Positions 13,257 through 24,660 of a DNA stretch of 64,000 nucleotides are shown here, piece by piece. The stretch lies in contig JAQFVV010012441.1 in NCBI GenBank assembly GCA_028023455.1, forward strand, positions 6,345,544 through 6,409,543, written 5' to 3'. The position numbers and the translations under genes are program-made. The notes under the pieces were generated by a model. The model had not been told where the DNA came from and made no database searches. It worked only from the letters and a program-made list of their open reading frames with translations. Within the stretch, counting starts at the first letter, position 1. Every line of letters starts with the position of its first letter. This stretch comes from Epiperipatus broadwayi (taxonomy: Eukaryota; Onychophora; Udeonychophora; Euonychophora; Peripatidae).

Positions 13257-13738
13257 TTTTTATTTTATTTTTCTCTGTTATCACGTGAGACAAAATTTTT
13301 TTTTCCGTATATTTGTGAGTAACCACTCGATACAGATATCAGAATTTTTACTCCACCAGGGAGAGCTTCTGTCTTTTTTAGCAAGATCAATTTTGATTGG
13401 TTTATGAAGCACCAATCGTGTTTGTGATCACTTTATTTTTCCTCCCAGAAATAAGTGATTTTGACAATGGCTGTTTAGTAAATACAATGAATGTCTATTG
13501 CTTATTCATGTATTTTACTTTTTTATTTTGCCAGAAATAAGTGATTTTTAATAAACACTGTTTAATAAATACGGTATTCACGTATTTTACTTGGACCGTA
13601 TTTAAGTGTGATTTAGTAATCACAGCTTCGCAACTTATGAGTGTCTATATAATTGCACACTCACATATTTATGTTTTCCAAGTTTTTTTCTTTTTCCAGC
13701 TGTGGAAAAAAAAATATTTTGTCAAACTGTGCCAAATC
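13257..13738 (-). other. Leader of the gypsy-like element, with an internal tandem repeat
   Basis: This non-coding stretch lies between the 5' LTR and gag. It holds two partial copies of a unit of about 86 bp, beginning CCAGAAATAAGTGATT at 13445 and again at 13531, each followed by a TTTA.TAAATAC segment and ending in a TGTATTTTACTT or CGTATTTTACTT block. Tandem repeats in leaders of LTR elements are common and vary in number between copies. Confidence 0.6.
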
Positions 13739-14374
13739 TGTTGTGTTTGGTCTGGATTACAGACTCAACTAACAGTAAATAATGTAAAATAATACTGAAA
13801 CAAGTATTATAATTTAATATATTTATTATGTACAAATATATACAATACAATATACAGTATACAAATGAATATCTATAAGTTTAATGTTGGAGTTTAACGT
13901 AAACTCTGGGTTTTACCTGCCACTTCCAGCCACACCTTATGGCTTGCATCATGGGGAAAGTCTATGACTCTTTCAGCTGTACAAGACAGCTTGCCTCAAG
14001 CCGAGTGTGATCTTACAGCATCCAGTCTCTGTGGGACTTGCCTAGCTGTGTAGATCTAAATAGCATAGTGCTATCAATGAGAATACTTGCTGCTGTTTTG
14101 GTTAGCAGACTTTCCCTGGGAGAATGCAAAGAGTTTGTTTAGGTAAGACACGTTCTTCCCTGATCCTCACAAAAGGCTGACTATTTACACCCAGATCCCT
14201 GACCTTATTGACGATCTTTGTATTCAGCAAGCATCATTGATCATTGGCCTGTAATAATTATTGGCTATGCTTTTATCTATACATCAGCCTATTGGTATGT
14301 GGCAAACAATTCTTAATCTGATCAGATAAGGCGGCATCTGGAATTATTCTACTTCTGAGAGGAGGACTGTAAGA
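13739..14374 (-). repeat. 5' LTR of the gypsy-like element
   Basis: This is the partner of the repeat at 10442-11080. On the minus strand it starts next to GTTAT (the target duplication) and ends CACAACA, after which the interior reads GATTTGGCACAG. A primer-binding site would be expected here, and TGGCACAGTTTGACA is the likeliest candidate, but I cannot assign the tRNA by eye. Confidence 0.9.
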
Positions 14375-14379
14375 ATAAC

Positions 14380-15022
14380 ATTAAAGAATCACCATAATTA
14401 ACGTTATTTTTTCTTTCTTGTGAATGAGAAAAACCAACATTGGTAACGGTCACCACAGCACCCTCATCCCAGACCCCTCCCTCAAAAGAACTAGAATTTA
14501 GATGCCTAGGAGTCCTCCCATCAACTGGATTCTCTCATTCATTCAACAAAATTAAGTGAAATGAAAATTTTCATTAAAAGGTAAAATTTCTGTAGAAATC
14601 GTTTGTAATTTCAGTGGCTGCCATATATTTACATAACGTTTTTATAAAAGTTGAAATTATGCTTACTTGTGATTACATTGTTGGTATAGCTTGTATATGA
14701 AAAGAGAGCTTAAAAACTCTTTTAATAGGAATAGTTTTAGAGAAATTTAATTCCCTGAACTAGAAAAAAGGGAACGAAACAGGGAGCCAGAAACAGTGTT
14801 GACTGGAGTCCTTGGCTCCCTCTAGTGGATTATGTTGCATGATTTTCTAAATAAAAATCAGTTAATTGTTATTATTTTTGTATTATAAAAAAATAAAAGG
14901 GTCTAATATTTATAAAAGTTGGTTATGAAAGAGTACAGGGTGACCAACAATAGGATAGATGTATTTTATCATCAAAATAAAGAATGATCTTTAAGCAGCC
15001 AGAAGAAAAACAAACAAAAGTA
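14380..15022. other. No gene seen
   Basis: DNA between the gypsy-like element and the TAA tract. GC-richer patches at 14440-14520 and 14790-14830 are unassigned. Confidence 0.6.
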
Positions 15023-15116
<94 letters not shown>

Positions 15117-15117
15117 T
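15023..15117. repeat. (TAA)n microsatellite, LINE tail
   Basis: About 31 AAT units without interruption. It begins exactly where the minus-strand LINE ends and passes through a TGATAATGATGATGA transition, so it is probably the expanded 3' tail of that LINE. I-type LINEs are known to end in TAA repeats. Confidence 0.85.
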
Positions 15118-16149
15118 CATCATCATTATCAAGGGCAGTATGTAGGTTTCTATTTTATCTTTGACTATCTTTTCCAATCATTTGATTCCCAATGAACCCA
15201 TGTAGATGAGTTGAAGGTTGTTGAGATTTGAAATGGCTGTTGTTTTTTGTTAAATGGTATTATTGTTATTGGATGTAGTCCTTTAGATTTTTTTGATAGG
15301 AAATTAGCAAGGTTAGGCTCAAATGTGAAAGGACAAATATGGTATGCCATTGGTTCCAGAGTAGCAAGTGTTGGGAATTTTTTAAGCTTTTTATGAAATT
15401 TTTGGATCTATAAGGGCCTATCTGTTTCAGGCTTTTGATGTGATAGGTAGTTGGTTTGTATTGTTTATATGTTTGGAGCTTTTGCTTAAAATATTGGTAT
15501 ATGGGGTCTAACATGTTATGACCTGCATAGATGATACCAGTATCTCAATTGCCATGGGCACTTTTCTGGTTAATGGGTAGCCTAGTGCCCATCATATATA
15601 TCCATGTTGTGTGATGTTGTGTGAAGCATATTTTTGTGGCAATGTATTCTTTTAATTGTTTACATGTATTGTGATATTGCTTTGTTCGTTTTTGTATGTA
15701 TTGGTGGGGGTTGTGCATGAGTCTGGTAATGGTGATTCTCTTGTGCAGATTTTCTGCCACTACCATTAATTGTGTGGATAAGTATCTTTTCATGTTATGT
15801 ATTTTGAAGGGTAATATGTTGATGAATAACTGATATTTTTGAATTGGATCTTGTGGTATATTTATAATTTTGTTTAGCATGATGTAAGTTTCTGAGAATA
15901 GAAATTCAGTAGTTGTTGTTGGAAGTAGAAGTCTGATTGTTTTTTCTAGATTAATGAGTTCTGAAAAAAATACTGTAATAGTTTGTGCAACATGGTTTTA
16001 AAATGGGTATGGATTCAATTGGAAGTTAATCAGGTGATGAAGCATTAGTGTATAGTAGCAAAAATCAATGAATGTCGCATGCTGTTGATTGTAGAATGAC
16101 ACTGAATCTTCTGCAACAAAGCCTTGAGTGCTCATGAGTTGCAGGTTGA
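15118..16149 (-). other. 3' part of the I/Jockey-like LINE, unassigned
   Basis: Several minus-strand frames of 61-111 residues lie here (15880-15545, 15514-15266, 15350-15165). They overlap and seem to be pieces of one reading frame, but I recognise no YXDD, RNase H or other motif. The position, between endonuclease and the TAA tail, implies the polymerase and its C-terminus. Confidence 0.4.
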
Positions 16150-16625
16150 ATTATTATAACCATTTCATATTGAATTTTTTATAGCTTAAGTTGAAATCCC
16201 CCATTAATATGGTTGGGTTGCGACTGGTTGCGAGCTGGGAGTTTATTGTGGGAATTATATGTGCTATTATCCTGAGACCTGGGAGTACATACACAAAAAT
16301 AATGTTAAGTGTGGTAATTTGATTGCTGGAATGTAGCAACTAGGAGATGTGAATTAATGTAAATAATTTTGAAAGTTGAAAAGCTGCAATTTGAGGCTAT
16401 GAGTATGCCTGTTCTGGCAGAATGTGATGATATGCCTCTGGAGTATGTGAAAAAACTCTGATTACATATATATGTGGCTGGATTAATTTGTGATCTACAA
16501 TTTGTTTCTAGTAATCCTAGTATTTGTGAATGTATGATGCTAACCCATTTGTTAAGCTAGTATGTTTTGCTATTAAGTTAATGCTTCTGACATTCAGTGC
16601 TGCTACTTTAATTTTCATTAACTAT
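16150..16625 (-). pseudogene. LINE endonuclease domain remnant
   Basis: On the minus strand near 16620 the sequence reads MKIKVAALNVRSINL, the usual entry of a LINE AP-like endonuclease (Asn of LNVRS). About 350 bp later come NIIFVYVLPG and ILMGDFNL, matching the YxPP and GDFN blocks. Stops and frameshifts separate these blocks. In LINEs this domain nicks the target DNA to start target-primed reverse transcription. Confidence 0.65.
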
Positions 16626-16809
16626 GTAGCTATAATTGGTTTGTATTCTTTGTTATGGTTACTTTGGAAATTTACATTGTATATTTTCACTGACTTGTTT
16701 TATTTCTCTTTGTTTTTGGTCTGTGTTGTTTGCTTTTGTATCATTGTTCTGGTTGTTTTTATATTGAGTGTTTGTTGGTTTTGTATTTCTTCAATTTATG
16801 ATATTGTGT

Positions 16810-17465
16810 AGATTTGTAATTGTTTCCATTGGACTTGAGTCTCATTTATATTATCAGTGTTTGATGAATTAGAATTATCATCATCTGTCTTTGCTTTTTT
16901 GCTAGCTTCTTTCTGATAGATCTTCCAGATTTTTTTTTGCTTTCTAGTTGGATTGGATTTGTCAGTTGCATTATTGTGATAGGGTTGCTTAGAAGTAGCA
17001 GTGCCTCCTTAATTTGTATGGCTATCTTATTCTGTTCCACAGTCAAATTCTGGCATATATACATGAGTTATTTTTTGTTTGGCTTCCATTTTGTTTTTGA
17101 TCATGTTCCTTGGTTTGGTGTTTGGTTGATTTTTCTGAGAAGAAATCTATCAGGTCTAAGCTTGGTATTGTTGCTTTATTGTTGTTATTATTTTTGCATG
17201 GTTTGTGAACTGCTATTCTTTGCAATGGTTATTTCTTCTTCTGTTTGCATGGTACTATTGAAATTTTGTTGTTTTGGTATGTGTGTATTTTGATTTTTGG
17301 TTAAGTTCTAGCAGTTTGAGCATTGTGCACTAATGTATGCTCTTTGATTACATGAATAACACCATGGTTTCATATCTCTAATATATATAGTGAGCATTGT
17401 TTCCTGATCCAGAATATGAGTTGGTATATTATCTGGATTAGTATATGGATGTTATTTTATTCTGC
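16810..17465 (-). pseudogene. LINE ORF1 (gag-like) remnant with one zinc knuckle
   Basis: On the minus strand from about 17460 the frame reads HPYTNPDNIPTHILDQETM and continues into IRDMKPW and then CYSCNQRAYISAQC at about 17362-17320. The spacing is C-X2-C-X4-(Y for H)-X4-C, so this is a CCHC knuckle whose histidine has become tyrosine (one transition). A stop follows shortly. Below it lies a Lys/Gln/Asn-rich low-complexity stretch with many stops, typical of ORF1 tails. ORF1 proteins of I and Jockey LINEs bind the element RNA. Confidence 0.6.
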
Positions 17466-19027
17466 ACTTGTAAGAGTTACTCACAATTGGTATTGGTGTG
17501 TCAAAAATATCAATATCACATAACCCCACCTACTCATTTATATTTAAAATAGATCGTTTTAATGTTTTTAAAATTGTTTTTAAAATAGTTTTCTTGTACG
17601 GCTTGTTTTTACTTTTTTAAATCAATTTGATTAAAAACAGACAAGCTTACTAATTACATTCCTGTTGCTTTTATTGTAACCATTGTAAACTCATTCTAAA
17701 AAGCGGAGATTTTATTTGTGTTGTTGTTTTTGTTTCAATAATCCCTGGGTAGAATTCTTAGATTAGATTGAGCTGGAGATCAATATTTGCCCTGCCATAG
17801 GCATAGAATTCAACAACAAGGAAGGTGTTTTGTGGGAAATAGAGCAAAGTATAAATCGCCCTGAAAATTTGGAGAGTTAGTTATTAATTATTCTTAACTA
17901 GACAAACTGTTTCTCAAGTGAAAGTTTGTATTCTTTTACACACTTTGATTACAGCCTGTTGTGATCCAGAGTTTTGATAGCAGTTCGGACATTTAATTCC
18001 TGCTAAAAACTTACAATTATTAAAAGTCTTCATTGCTGTACCAGATGCCAAAATCTACCACTCTGAGTTTTGCCATTATCAGGATGTCTTGCTAATTTAA
18101 CTCAAAAGATGGACTCACACCTGCCAACTCTCCTTCACCCCTGCAATGAACACCTAAAATAAACAAGACTCCACTGCCTCTACCTTGCCACTGTCAAAGG
18201 ACCTAAAAATGAACTAAAATAAACATGCACACTCTACGCGAACTGTGCTGGACCGTAAGATAAAATTTTCTTTTATTCTTCCCAGGGTAAATTTCTTTTC
18301 ATTAAATCTCCACTCAATCTAATTATAAATCTGTATTCATAAGAAATATTTAGCCTCATATATAATATTTGCTGTGTTTCCTTGTATTTTGTAGTGTGTC
18401 CGGAATCTTAGTTTTAAGATTCCAAGTTTGCTTTCAATTTTTGTTTATTGGAGATTGATGAGTGAGTTTTTCTATTTTTATGTCTAACTTTTATTTTTAT
18501 GTCTAACTTTTACTAACTGCTTTAGCAGTCATGTATATTTTAAATGCTTACCTGTAATTATTTTAATAACTAATAATTAATTTTAAACACTATGTTTGTG
18601 CTTTTGCTAACCACCAAAATCTTTTGGCTGGCGACTTTATTTTTCTAGTTTTCTGCAGGTGGGGATTCTATTTCTTCGTTTCTTATATCTCTGACAGTGG
18701 AAACTAGAATTGTTTTTTTTATAATTTTATAAGTCGTCAGCAGGAAGATAATATTTATTCCTTTGTAAACTGCAGGTGAAAAAGACTTTCATGCTGCTAA
18801 AATATTTAAAGCTTTAATATTTTCATACTCATGTGCACTCTCCGATAGATTTATTTTGTATTTACGTATAGCATAAAATTTATCACCGCATGTACTCAGA
18901 ACTTGTATCATAAATTTATTTCTTAATTATAATTTTTTTGTAATTCATTTTCTTTAATTGCTGGGGCAGACATAACTGGTTTTCTAATGATTTACTTGTC
19001 TCCTATTGAGACCTTTAATTATTATTT
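17466..19027. other. No gene seen
   Basis: Upstream flank of the I/Jockey-like LINE. A C-rich patch at 18100-18260 may belong to its 5' region or be unique; no frame or repeat was recognised. Confidence 0.55.
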
Positions 19028-19234
19028 TTAGAATAGTTTTTGCCAATCGTTTGGTAGGGATTCGCCAGTTTTAATTGTTTTTCTTTCATTTTCAATCATA
19101 TTTTTCAGTTGTTCTTGAGGTAAATCTATCACCTTTATTTTAAATGTAATAATAGGTGCAGATTCTACCAACATATGACATTCATGGTCCTGACACATTT
19201 TCGGGCCTCGAAAGCTCGCCAGTGCTGGTTTCAT
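19028..19234 (-). other. Unidentified 68-codon open frame
   Basis: The residue mix (KIKVIDLPQEQLKNMIENER region) looks protein-like and the frame ends in TAA. Upstream sequence to about 19400 has protein-like pieces in two frames. I suspect an old transposon protein but recognise no motif. Confidence 0.2.
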
Positions 19235-19894
19235 TGATTTATTTCAAGAACGTATTGTTTAAATATCTGAATGGGAAAACCAATATTTGGGTGAATCCTC
19301 TGCTGAATGAAATTTGCTTCCTCCCTTTTATAATTCGTTTATTAAAAGATCAGTTGGTCTGCCAAAGCTGTGCGTTTAGTCCTTCTGATACATGCCTGAG
19401 TTAATCCTATTTATTGTGTCTTAAACTGATACTTCACAATTTATTTTCTCACAAATAAATTTTTAAAAATATGTTTAAACTTAATTTGTCTGACTTTGTC
19501 TTTGTGCTTTTATTCTCAATTGTCTAAACAATTTTAAGATCTCTTGTTTCTCCCTGAGTATAGTCAGTGCAAACCATCATCATCATCCATACTGATCACA
19601 GTAAATAAATTATACAGACACGTAGTGGTCTGGTGGCGCCCTCTGTGTCAGAATAGATTGAGTGTACAGTACAATATATATATATATATGCAACACATCT
19701 TATCGTTATACTAATTTTTAATGAATTTTATATCTCAACTAAAAGTAATAAAATGATGTCTAACCTAATAAATAGTTAATATTCCTCATTTCTATTAATT
19801 ATTATAATAAACAATCCATAGAAAAAAATATATTTAATGGAATTGTTTAAATGTTGACTGGTTTCTAATGATTGCTTTTAAACCCAATGCTATT

Positions 19895-20215
19895 AGCAGA
19901 CTTCTTAAGTGTAAAGAACTACAAAACAACACCATATTTATATTAAACATTACACACAAATTAAAGAATCTTTATTATTAAAAATTTCTAATTCTGAAGC
20001 AATTAACTTATTTAAAAGTTTTTTTAATATTAAAGATGGATGGGAAGTAAATGGATTTGTGGGTAATGTTTAATATAAATGTGGTGTTGTTTTGTAGTTC
20101 TTTACACTTGAGAAGTCTGCTTGTAGCAGTGAAACCTTTGGTTGTATTTTTGATTTTTTCTTGGCTAGACTGTTTGAGTTTTGGATTTGGGGTATATATA
20201 TATACATTGGGACTG
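19895..20215 (+). mobile_element. Folded-back PLE 3' end (type A), second locus
   Basis: Arms 19895-19954 and 20067-20121 are inverted repeats (AGACTTCTTAAGTGTAAAGA versus TCTTTACACTTGAGAAGTCT). Between them, 19963-20070 matches the PLE C-terminal coding end at 42000-42105 (KESLLLKI, SEAINLF), with changes that break it. The 3' flank is again a short (TA)n tract at 20193. Confidence 0.65.
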
Positions 20216-20439
20216 TCTAAGTGTTCACTGGGTCTAATGGTTACTTTGGGTGTAATTTTAAAATTATAATTGCAATTTGTAATGCTATAATTAAATATTT
20301 ATTCTGTATTTAGAGCAGGTTATATTTATCTGTTTATGGAGATTTATTTAAACTTCTTTGTATCAATAAATTTCAATCCATGGTCAAATTGCAATCTTTA
20401 GTGTTTATATAATTAGAATGGGCCTATAAATAAAGATGG

Positions 20440-20560
20440 GATTCCACTTTTATTGTTAAAAGGATGTTGCCTTGACAACAGCTTGAGATTGTTAATTGTT
20501 ATCTATATTGAGATTGTCTAAGTGTTGACTGATTTCTAATTATTATATATATGTATTCGG
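20440..20560 (+). repeat. Microsatellite-bearing repeat, family 2, diverged copy
   Basis: GATGTTGCCTTGACAACAGC through GTGTTGACTGATTTCTAATT to a TA tract corresponds to the complement of 7786-7890. Similarity is clear but lower. Confidence 0.55.
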
Positions 20561-20984
20561 TTAAATATGTACAAGAGATAAACTGACCTTATTTTAAAAC
20601 AATTTAAATTTCTCATAAATGGTTTTTTTTTCTGTTATTAGTTGTCTCATATAAGGTGTTTATTGTGATGACAGCGATTAAAATACATTAGGCATTAGGT
20701 TACTATTTTTATTTAAATTGTTTAAATTTTTAGGATACAATTGTAAACTTTTTGATTTACAGTCGACCATTAATAAAAAATTAAGTGGCTTGATTTTTTT
20801 AAAAATTTTACTTTTTTTTTCTTTTCTTAAAACTTATCAGTGCAAACATAGTACTAGGAATGCAAAAGTTGTCGATGTTTTGAAAACATTAAAGATAGAA
20901 TTGCATTTTATTTTTATAAGAATTTATACATATTTGACATATTATGTAATATATGATAATTAACTTTGATCTGATTTTTTTAAC

Positions 20985-21080
20985 AATTCAATTAGTTTGA
21001 AATTGTTGATTGTTATTTATATTGCAATTGTCTAGGTGTTAACTGGTTTCTAATGGTTATATATATATATATATATATAT
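20985..21080 (+). repeat. Microsatellite-bearing repeat, family 2, diverged copy at an RTE junction
   Basis: GTCTAGGTGTTAACTGGTTT followed by (TA)n at 21058-21080. The RTE fragment begins at the next base. Confidence 0.55.
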
Positions 21081-22115
21081 GAGTTGTCATTATGCTTTGG
21101 ATTTGTAGATTATGAAAAGGCATTTGATTCTATAAACATTTCTTCAGTGATTAAAGCATTGGATCATCAAGATATAGATCCAAGATATTGTCATATTTTA
21201 AAGAATATTTATAAAAATGCAACAGCAACAATTAGATTACATAATGATACTGGGACAGTCAACATTGAGAAGAGTGTAAGACAGGGTAACTCCATATCTC
21301 TAAAACTTTTTATAGCAGTGCTGCAATAAGTATTTTGTCGATTAAAATGGGAAGCTAAAGAAGTGAAAGTAAATGGAGTTTATTTAAGTCATTTATATTT
21401 TGCAGATGATATAGTTATTTTTGCAAATATGGCTTTAGAGCTTCAGGAAATGTTGCAGAGGTTATGAGATTAAAGTAGGAAAGTAGGACTAAAGATAAAT
21501 TTTAAAAAGACTAAAGTAATGCCCAATGGATTTTTTTTAAATATAAGTTAGAAGAAGTTAACAGTTACAAATACATTGGTCAAATTATTAATACAGATGG
21601 AAATATAATGGATGAAATTAATTATAGAATTAAACTTGGTAAGAGTGCTTTTAGTAGAAATAATTTGATACTAAAAGGAAATATGCCTATGTATTTGAAA
21701 AGGAAGGTTTTTAATAAATGTGTTTTACCAGTTCTTACTTATGGATCTGAGACTTGGACACTTAATAGAAAAGCAATACAGAGACTTCAGACCACTCAGA
21801 GAAGTATGGAGAAATGCATGTTGGGAGTAACAAGAAGAGATCGAAAACACAATATATGGGTAAGAGAACAAACAGATATTGGAGTTGGGCTAAGCATATT
21901 GAGATGATAATAGATGAACAATTAAAATCATAAACGGGATTCCAAGGATTGTAAAAGACCCAGAAAGAGACCACATGTGAGATGGATGGATGAATTAAGA
22001 AAGTATGCAGGGGTGATGTAGAGAAGAGAAGCTAAAGATTGGAGAAGATGGATTGAACTTGGAGATACATTCATCCTGCAGTGGATTGATAATGGTTGAT
22101 GATGACGCCGATGAT
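21081..22115 (+). pseudogene. 5'-truncated RTE copy
   Basis: It starts right after a (TA)n tract and reads LCFGFVDYEKAFDSIN, matching and in frame where the 31.7-kb copy is shifted. The pieces are 21084-21329 (ends in a TAA at the LQE codon), a broken middle with FADDIVIFAN near 21405, and 21608-21907 with LTYGSETWTLNRKAI. A deletion after REQTD removes part of the C-terminus, but the terminal RWMDELRKYAG block survives near 21980. The 3' end carries GATGATGACG-type repeats near 22110. Truncation at the 5' end is normal for target-primed integration. Confidence 0.88.
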
Positions 22116-22889
22116 GATATATATGTCTATGAGTGTACTGTGTAACATAGTAATTTCGTATGAGTTCCTGGTTTTTGATTGCTGAATTAAAAATTTTATA
22201 TATTTGAAGTCTTTGATTCCCTATATTTCAATATAACGGTGTTCCGCTTACACTTTATTAGTTTTACCTTAAAATACAATGTTTTTGATAAGCAAGTATT
22301 TAATTCAGTACAGACTTATCAATTTCACGACTATTTGATTTCTTTCAGATCATACTAAATTTTTATAAAAGATCTGATAATAAAATAAATTAAGTTTAAA
22401 CAGTAATTTCACCCCTTTAAATAAATAAATTGTTTTAATGATTGAACCTTTACTGCTTAAAAATATGATTTAATATATGTTATAAAATTATTACATAGTT
22501 TCGTTACAATCAAAATAAAAAATGATATAAAATTTATTGACATATCTTTCGTCTATATAGTGATTAAACAATTCGCGTTAAACCTTCTTATCGTTTTTGA
22601 AACATTGAGTGTAAAACAAACATTTGGTTATAAAAATTCTTAAAAAGAAACGCTTTCAATTATTTTTGTCTTCTCTCAAGTTGAAGTTCTTAAATTTTAT
22701 AACATTGTAAGTAAAATTGATTGCCTTCGCAAATTGATTTATACTTTTTAATAAATATTAACTAAAAGCTATTTTATAAAACCTTTTCTTAAATGCAGGC
22801 CAAATAATTAGACAACGGGTTGCTAATTGACTAATATTTGATTGTCATTGGAAAGAGGGGTAGTCTGTCCATTGCATGTTTACCAAAAT

Positions 22890-23435
22890 TTACTTTAGCA
22901 TTCTATACCTACAACACGATCTAAATTAATGTCATTCATTATATTTCTATCTGTATTAACAATCCAGCCAATATATTTGTAGGTATTAACTTTTAATTCA
23001 TGATTATTAATGTTTACTTTTTTCTACTGAGAAATTCCCATTGAATATTAGTTTATTATTTTTAACATTTTCCATTATTTCTTTTTTCTTGCTTTTATCT
23101 TATAGCTCTTCAAGTACGAGTGCGTGTGCGGCGCAACTGTTCCCAAAAGCTATTAATACAAAATAGCTAACTAAAAATAATAAACTAGCTGAACGCTTTC
23201 AAAGGATCTTGCCTTCATAATCATAGCTTGCTAATACATTTAATGATATGCAAATATGCTAATTCCATTTTTTTGATAAAGTAAAAAAATATTTGACTTA
23301 ATCTTATAGCTCTTGCAACATTTCCTAAAATTCTAATGCATTATATGTAAAAATAAACACATCATCTGCAAAATATAAATGACTTAATTAAGATTTATAT
23401 AATGTTATTTAATTTATTTTTCTTTTTTGAAACTC
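22890..23435 (-). pseudogene. Third, diverged RTE fragment, interrupted by an insertion
   Basis: The strand complementary to ACACATCATCTGCAAAATAT (23357-23376) reads as a FADD region and matches 31390-31420 of the main RTE copy. Across the insertion at 23111-23300, sequence from about 23060 down to 22900 matches the following RTE segment (TTTCTATCTGTATTAACAAT near 22943 versus TTTCCATCTGTATTAATAAT near 31183). It is more diverged than the other two copies and has no open frame. Confidence 0.72.
23111..23300. mobile_element. SINE-like insertion with 14-bp target duplication
   Basis: About 190 bp is bounded by ATCTTATAGCTCTT at 23097-23110 and again at 23301-23314, so this is a genuine retroposition-type event inside an older RTE fragment. 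The inserted piece begins GC-rich (GAGTGCGTGTGCGGCGCAAC) and ends A/T-rich with a run of A. Part of it (CGCTTTCAAAGGATCTTGCC) resembles 26582-26620. No tRNA boxes are convincing in this copy. Confidence 0.68.
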
Positions 23436-23490
23436 ATTAAATATTATTGTTGGATAGTCAAAACTGTCAACAATTTGGATATTTAAACCC

Positions 23491-23814
23491 ATATATTGCT
23501 TACAATAACTCCCCTCATATACAGTTCAATGCAATTTTTTTTAATAATTTTTTTACTTTTCTGACAGTTTTGACTGTTCTGCAATCTTCACCAGAGCGAT
23601 CTTAATCTTCTCTACCTTTTAAAAGAACATTTTATTTTTATTTTTCTGACAGTTTCGACTATCCTGTAGTTTTCATCAGAGTGATCTTTGCTCTGATGAA
23701 GACTACATCACACTGATGAAGATTGCAGGACAAACAAAACAGTCAGGAAAATAAAGAAATCATTAAAAATGCATTAAAGTATATATGAAGGGAGTTATTG
23801 TAAGCAATATATAT
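23491..23814. mobile_element. Folded-back PLE-like terminus (type B), first locus
   Basis: Outer arms 23491-23560 and 23740-23814 are inverted repeats (TACAATAACTCCCCTCATAT versus AGGGAGTTATTGTAAGCAAT). Inside, a unit with CTGACAGTTTCGACT..TCATCAGAGTGATCT occurs twice in direct and once in inverted orientation (23556, 23644 and complement at 23690-23750). Termini with TTCGAC-type motifs next to 'CATCAGAG' sequence are typical of PLE ends. No coding sequence remains. Confidence 0.55.
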
Positions 23815-24601
23815 GAATATATGAAGAAATGCAAAGAAAGTCTAAAAGGAGAAAAATAAGATATTTAAACACAGTATTAATTTGTGTTATTGCAGTACTT
23901 ATAAGAATGTGTGGCTATTATTTTTTATTATAGTCTTTGAGATTCTTTTAGTATGTTTATTTTAATTTTATTTTTTTCTAATATTTACAAAGTTTTGATA
24001 ACTTAAGTGATCTCCATTTATTTTTATTTTTTTAACTTCTCAACTTCAGCCATTATACACTCACCATAAAATTGCTGTAAATTTTTTTAGAAAATGGCAT
24101 AGATACGTATACATTCTTATCAATGTAGTTCATCTTAGTGTTACCATGTAAACAATAACTGCTGATTCATTTTATTAAATATTTTTAAAAATTTGAGATT
24201 GTTCAATATCTGTTTTTATACCTCAAGGCTCATCTCAATTAAATTACTGAATGTAAATAAAATGGAGCTATGCTTTACAAAAATACAATGTACTCTGCAT
24301 GTATTTGCACTCAATGTGATTTCTCATCTGTTTAATAACACTCATCTTTTTAAAATGCTTGCATTTTTATTGGTATTTTTATCATAAATATACTAGCATT
24401 GTATAACTTTTGTTTTCAATTTATCTAATAAAATAAATAACCTTTACTGAACCCAATAGCATCACATGACTCTTATTTATAGAAAGCATTTAAAAACCAA
24501 ACTCTACAATTTGCCAATTATTTTAAAATCGAGTAATATTAAGTGCTTTACAGAAATCCTTATTCAGTTTTGTTTCCCAAAAGTACTTTCTTTTTTGTAA
24601 T

Positions 24602-24660
24602 CTACACTGGTGAAAAGTTTTGGACCTGAATCTACATTTTTGGGAATTAATGAACATTTC
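24602..24660 (+). repeat. Possible Tc1/mariner-type terminal sequence
   Basis: ACACTGGTGAAAAGTTTTGG resembles Tc1-like terminal repeats of the form CACTGGTGGCCAAAAGTTTTGG. I found no matching inverted end or transposase nearby. Confidence 0.3.

Larger units (their letters stand above)
10442..14374 (-). mobile_element. Ty3/gypsy-like LTR retrotransposon, internally deleted
   Basis: Two direct repeats of about 637 bp (10442-11080 and 13739-14374) enclose about 2.66 kb of interior. On the minus strand the order is LTR, gag with CCHC knuckles, protease, start of reverse transcriptase, integrase, LTR, which is the Ty3/gypsy order. The element is flanked by ATAAC at 10437-10441 and 14375-14379, a probable 5-bp target duplication. 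A purine-rich tract (complement of 11081-11093) lies immediately inside the 3' LTR, as expected for a polypurine tract. The reverse transcriptase catalytic core, RNase H and the integrase zinc-binding domain are missing and the frames are broken several times, so this copy cannot be autonomous. Confidence 0.92.
15118..17465 (-). mobile_element. Decayed I/Jockey-like LINE
   Basis: Reading the minus strand downward from 17465, I see a gag-like ORF1 end with one CCHC-type knuckle, then an AP-type endonuclease start and its GDFN motif, then about 1 kb of badly broken downstream sequence, and finally a (TAA)n tract. ORF1 with a knuckle, an endonuclease and a TAA-repeat tail together suggest an I-clade or related LINE. 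I could not find a convincing reverse transcriptase active site, so much of the polymerase is lost or unrecognisable. Confidence 0.65.

Noticed and set aside
14923-15177. 84-codon frame with a poly-leucine run
   Set aside because: The leucines come from translating the (TAA)n tract.
16530-17293. Plus-strand frames rich in Phe, Leu and Cys that look like membrane proteins
   Set aside because: They are antisense to the LINE ORF1 and endonuclease remnants; AT-rich Lys/Asn codons read backwards give Phe/Leu.
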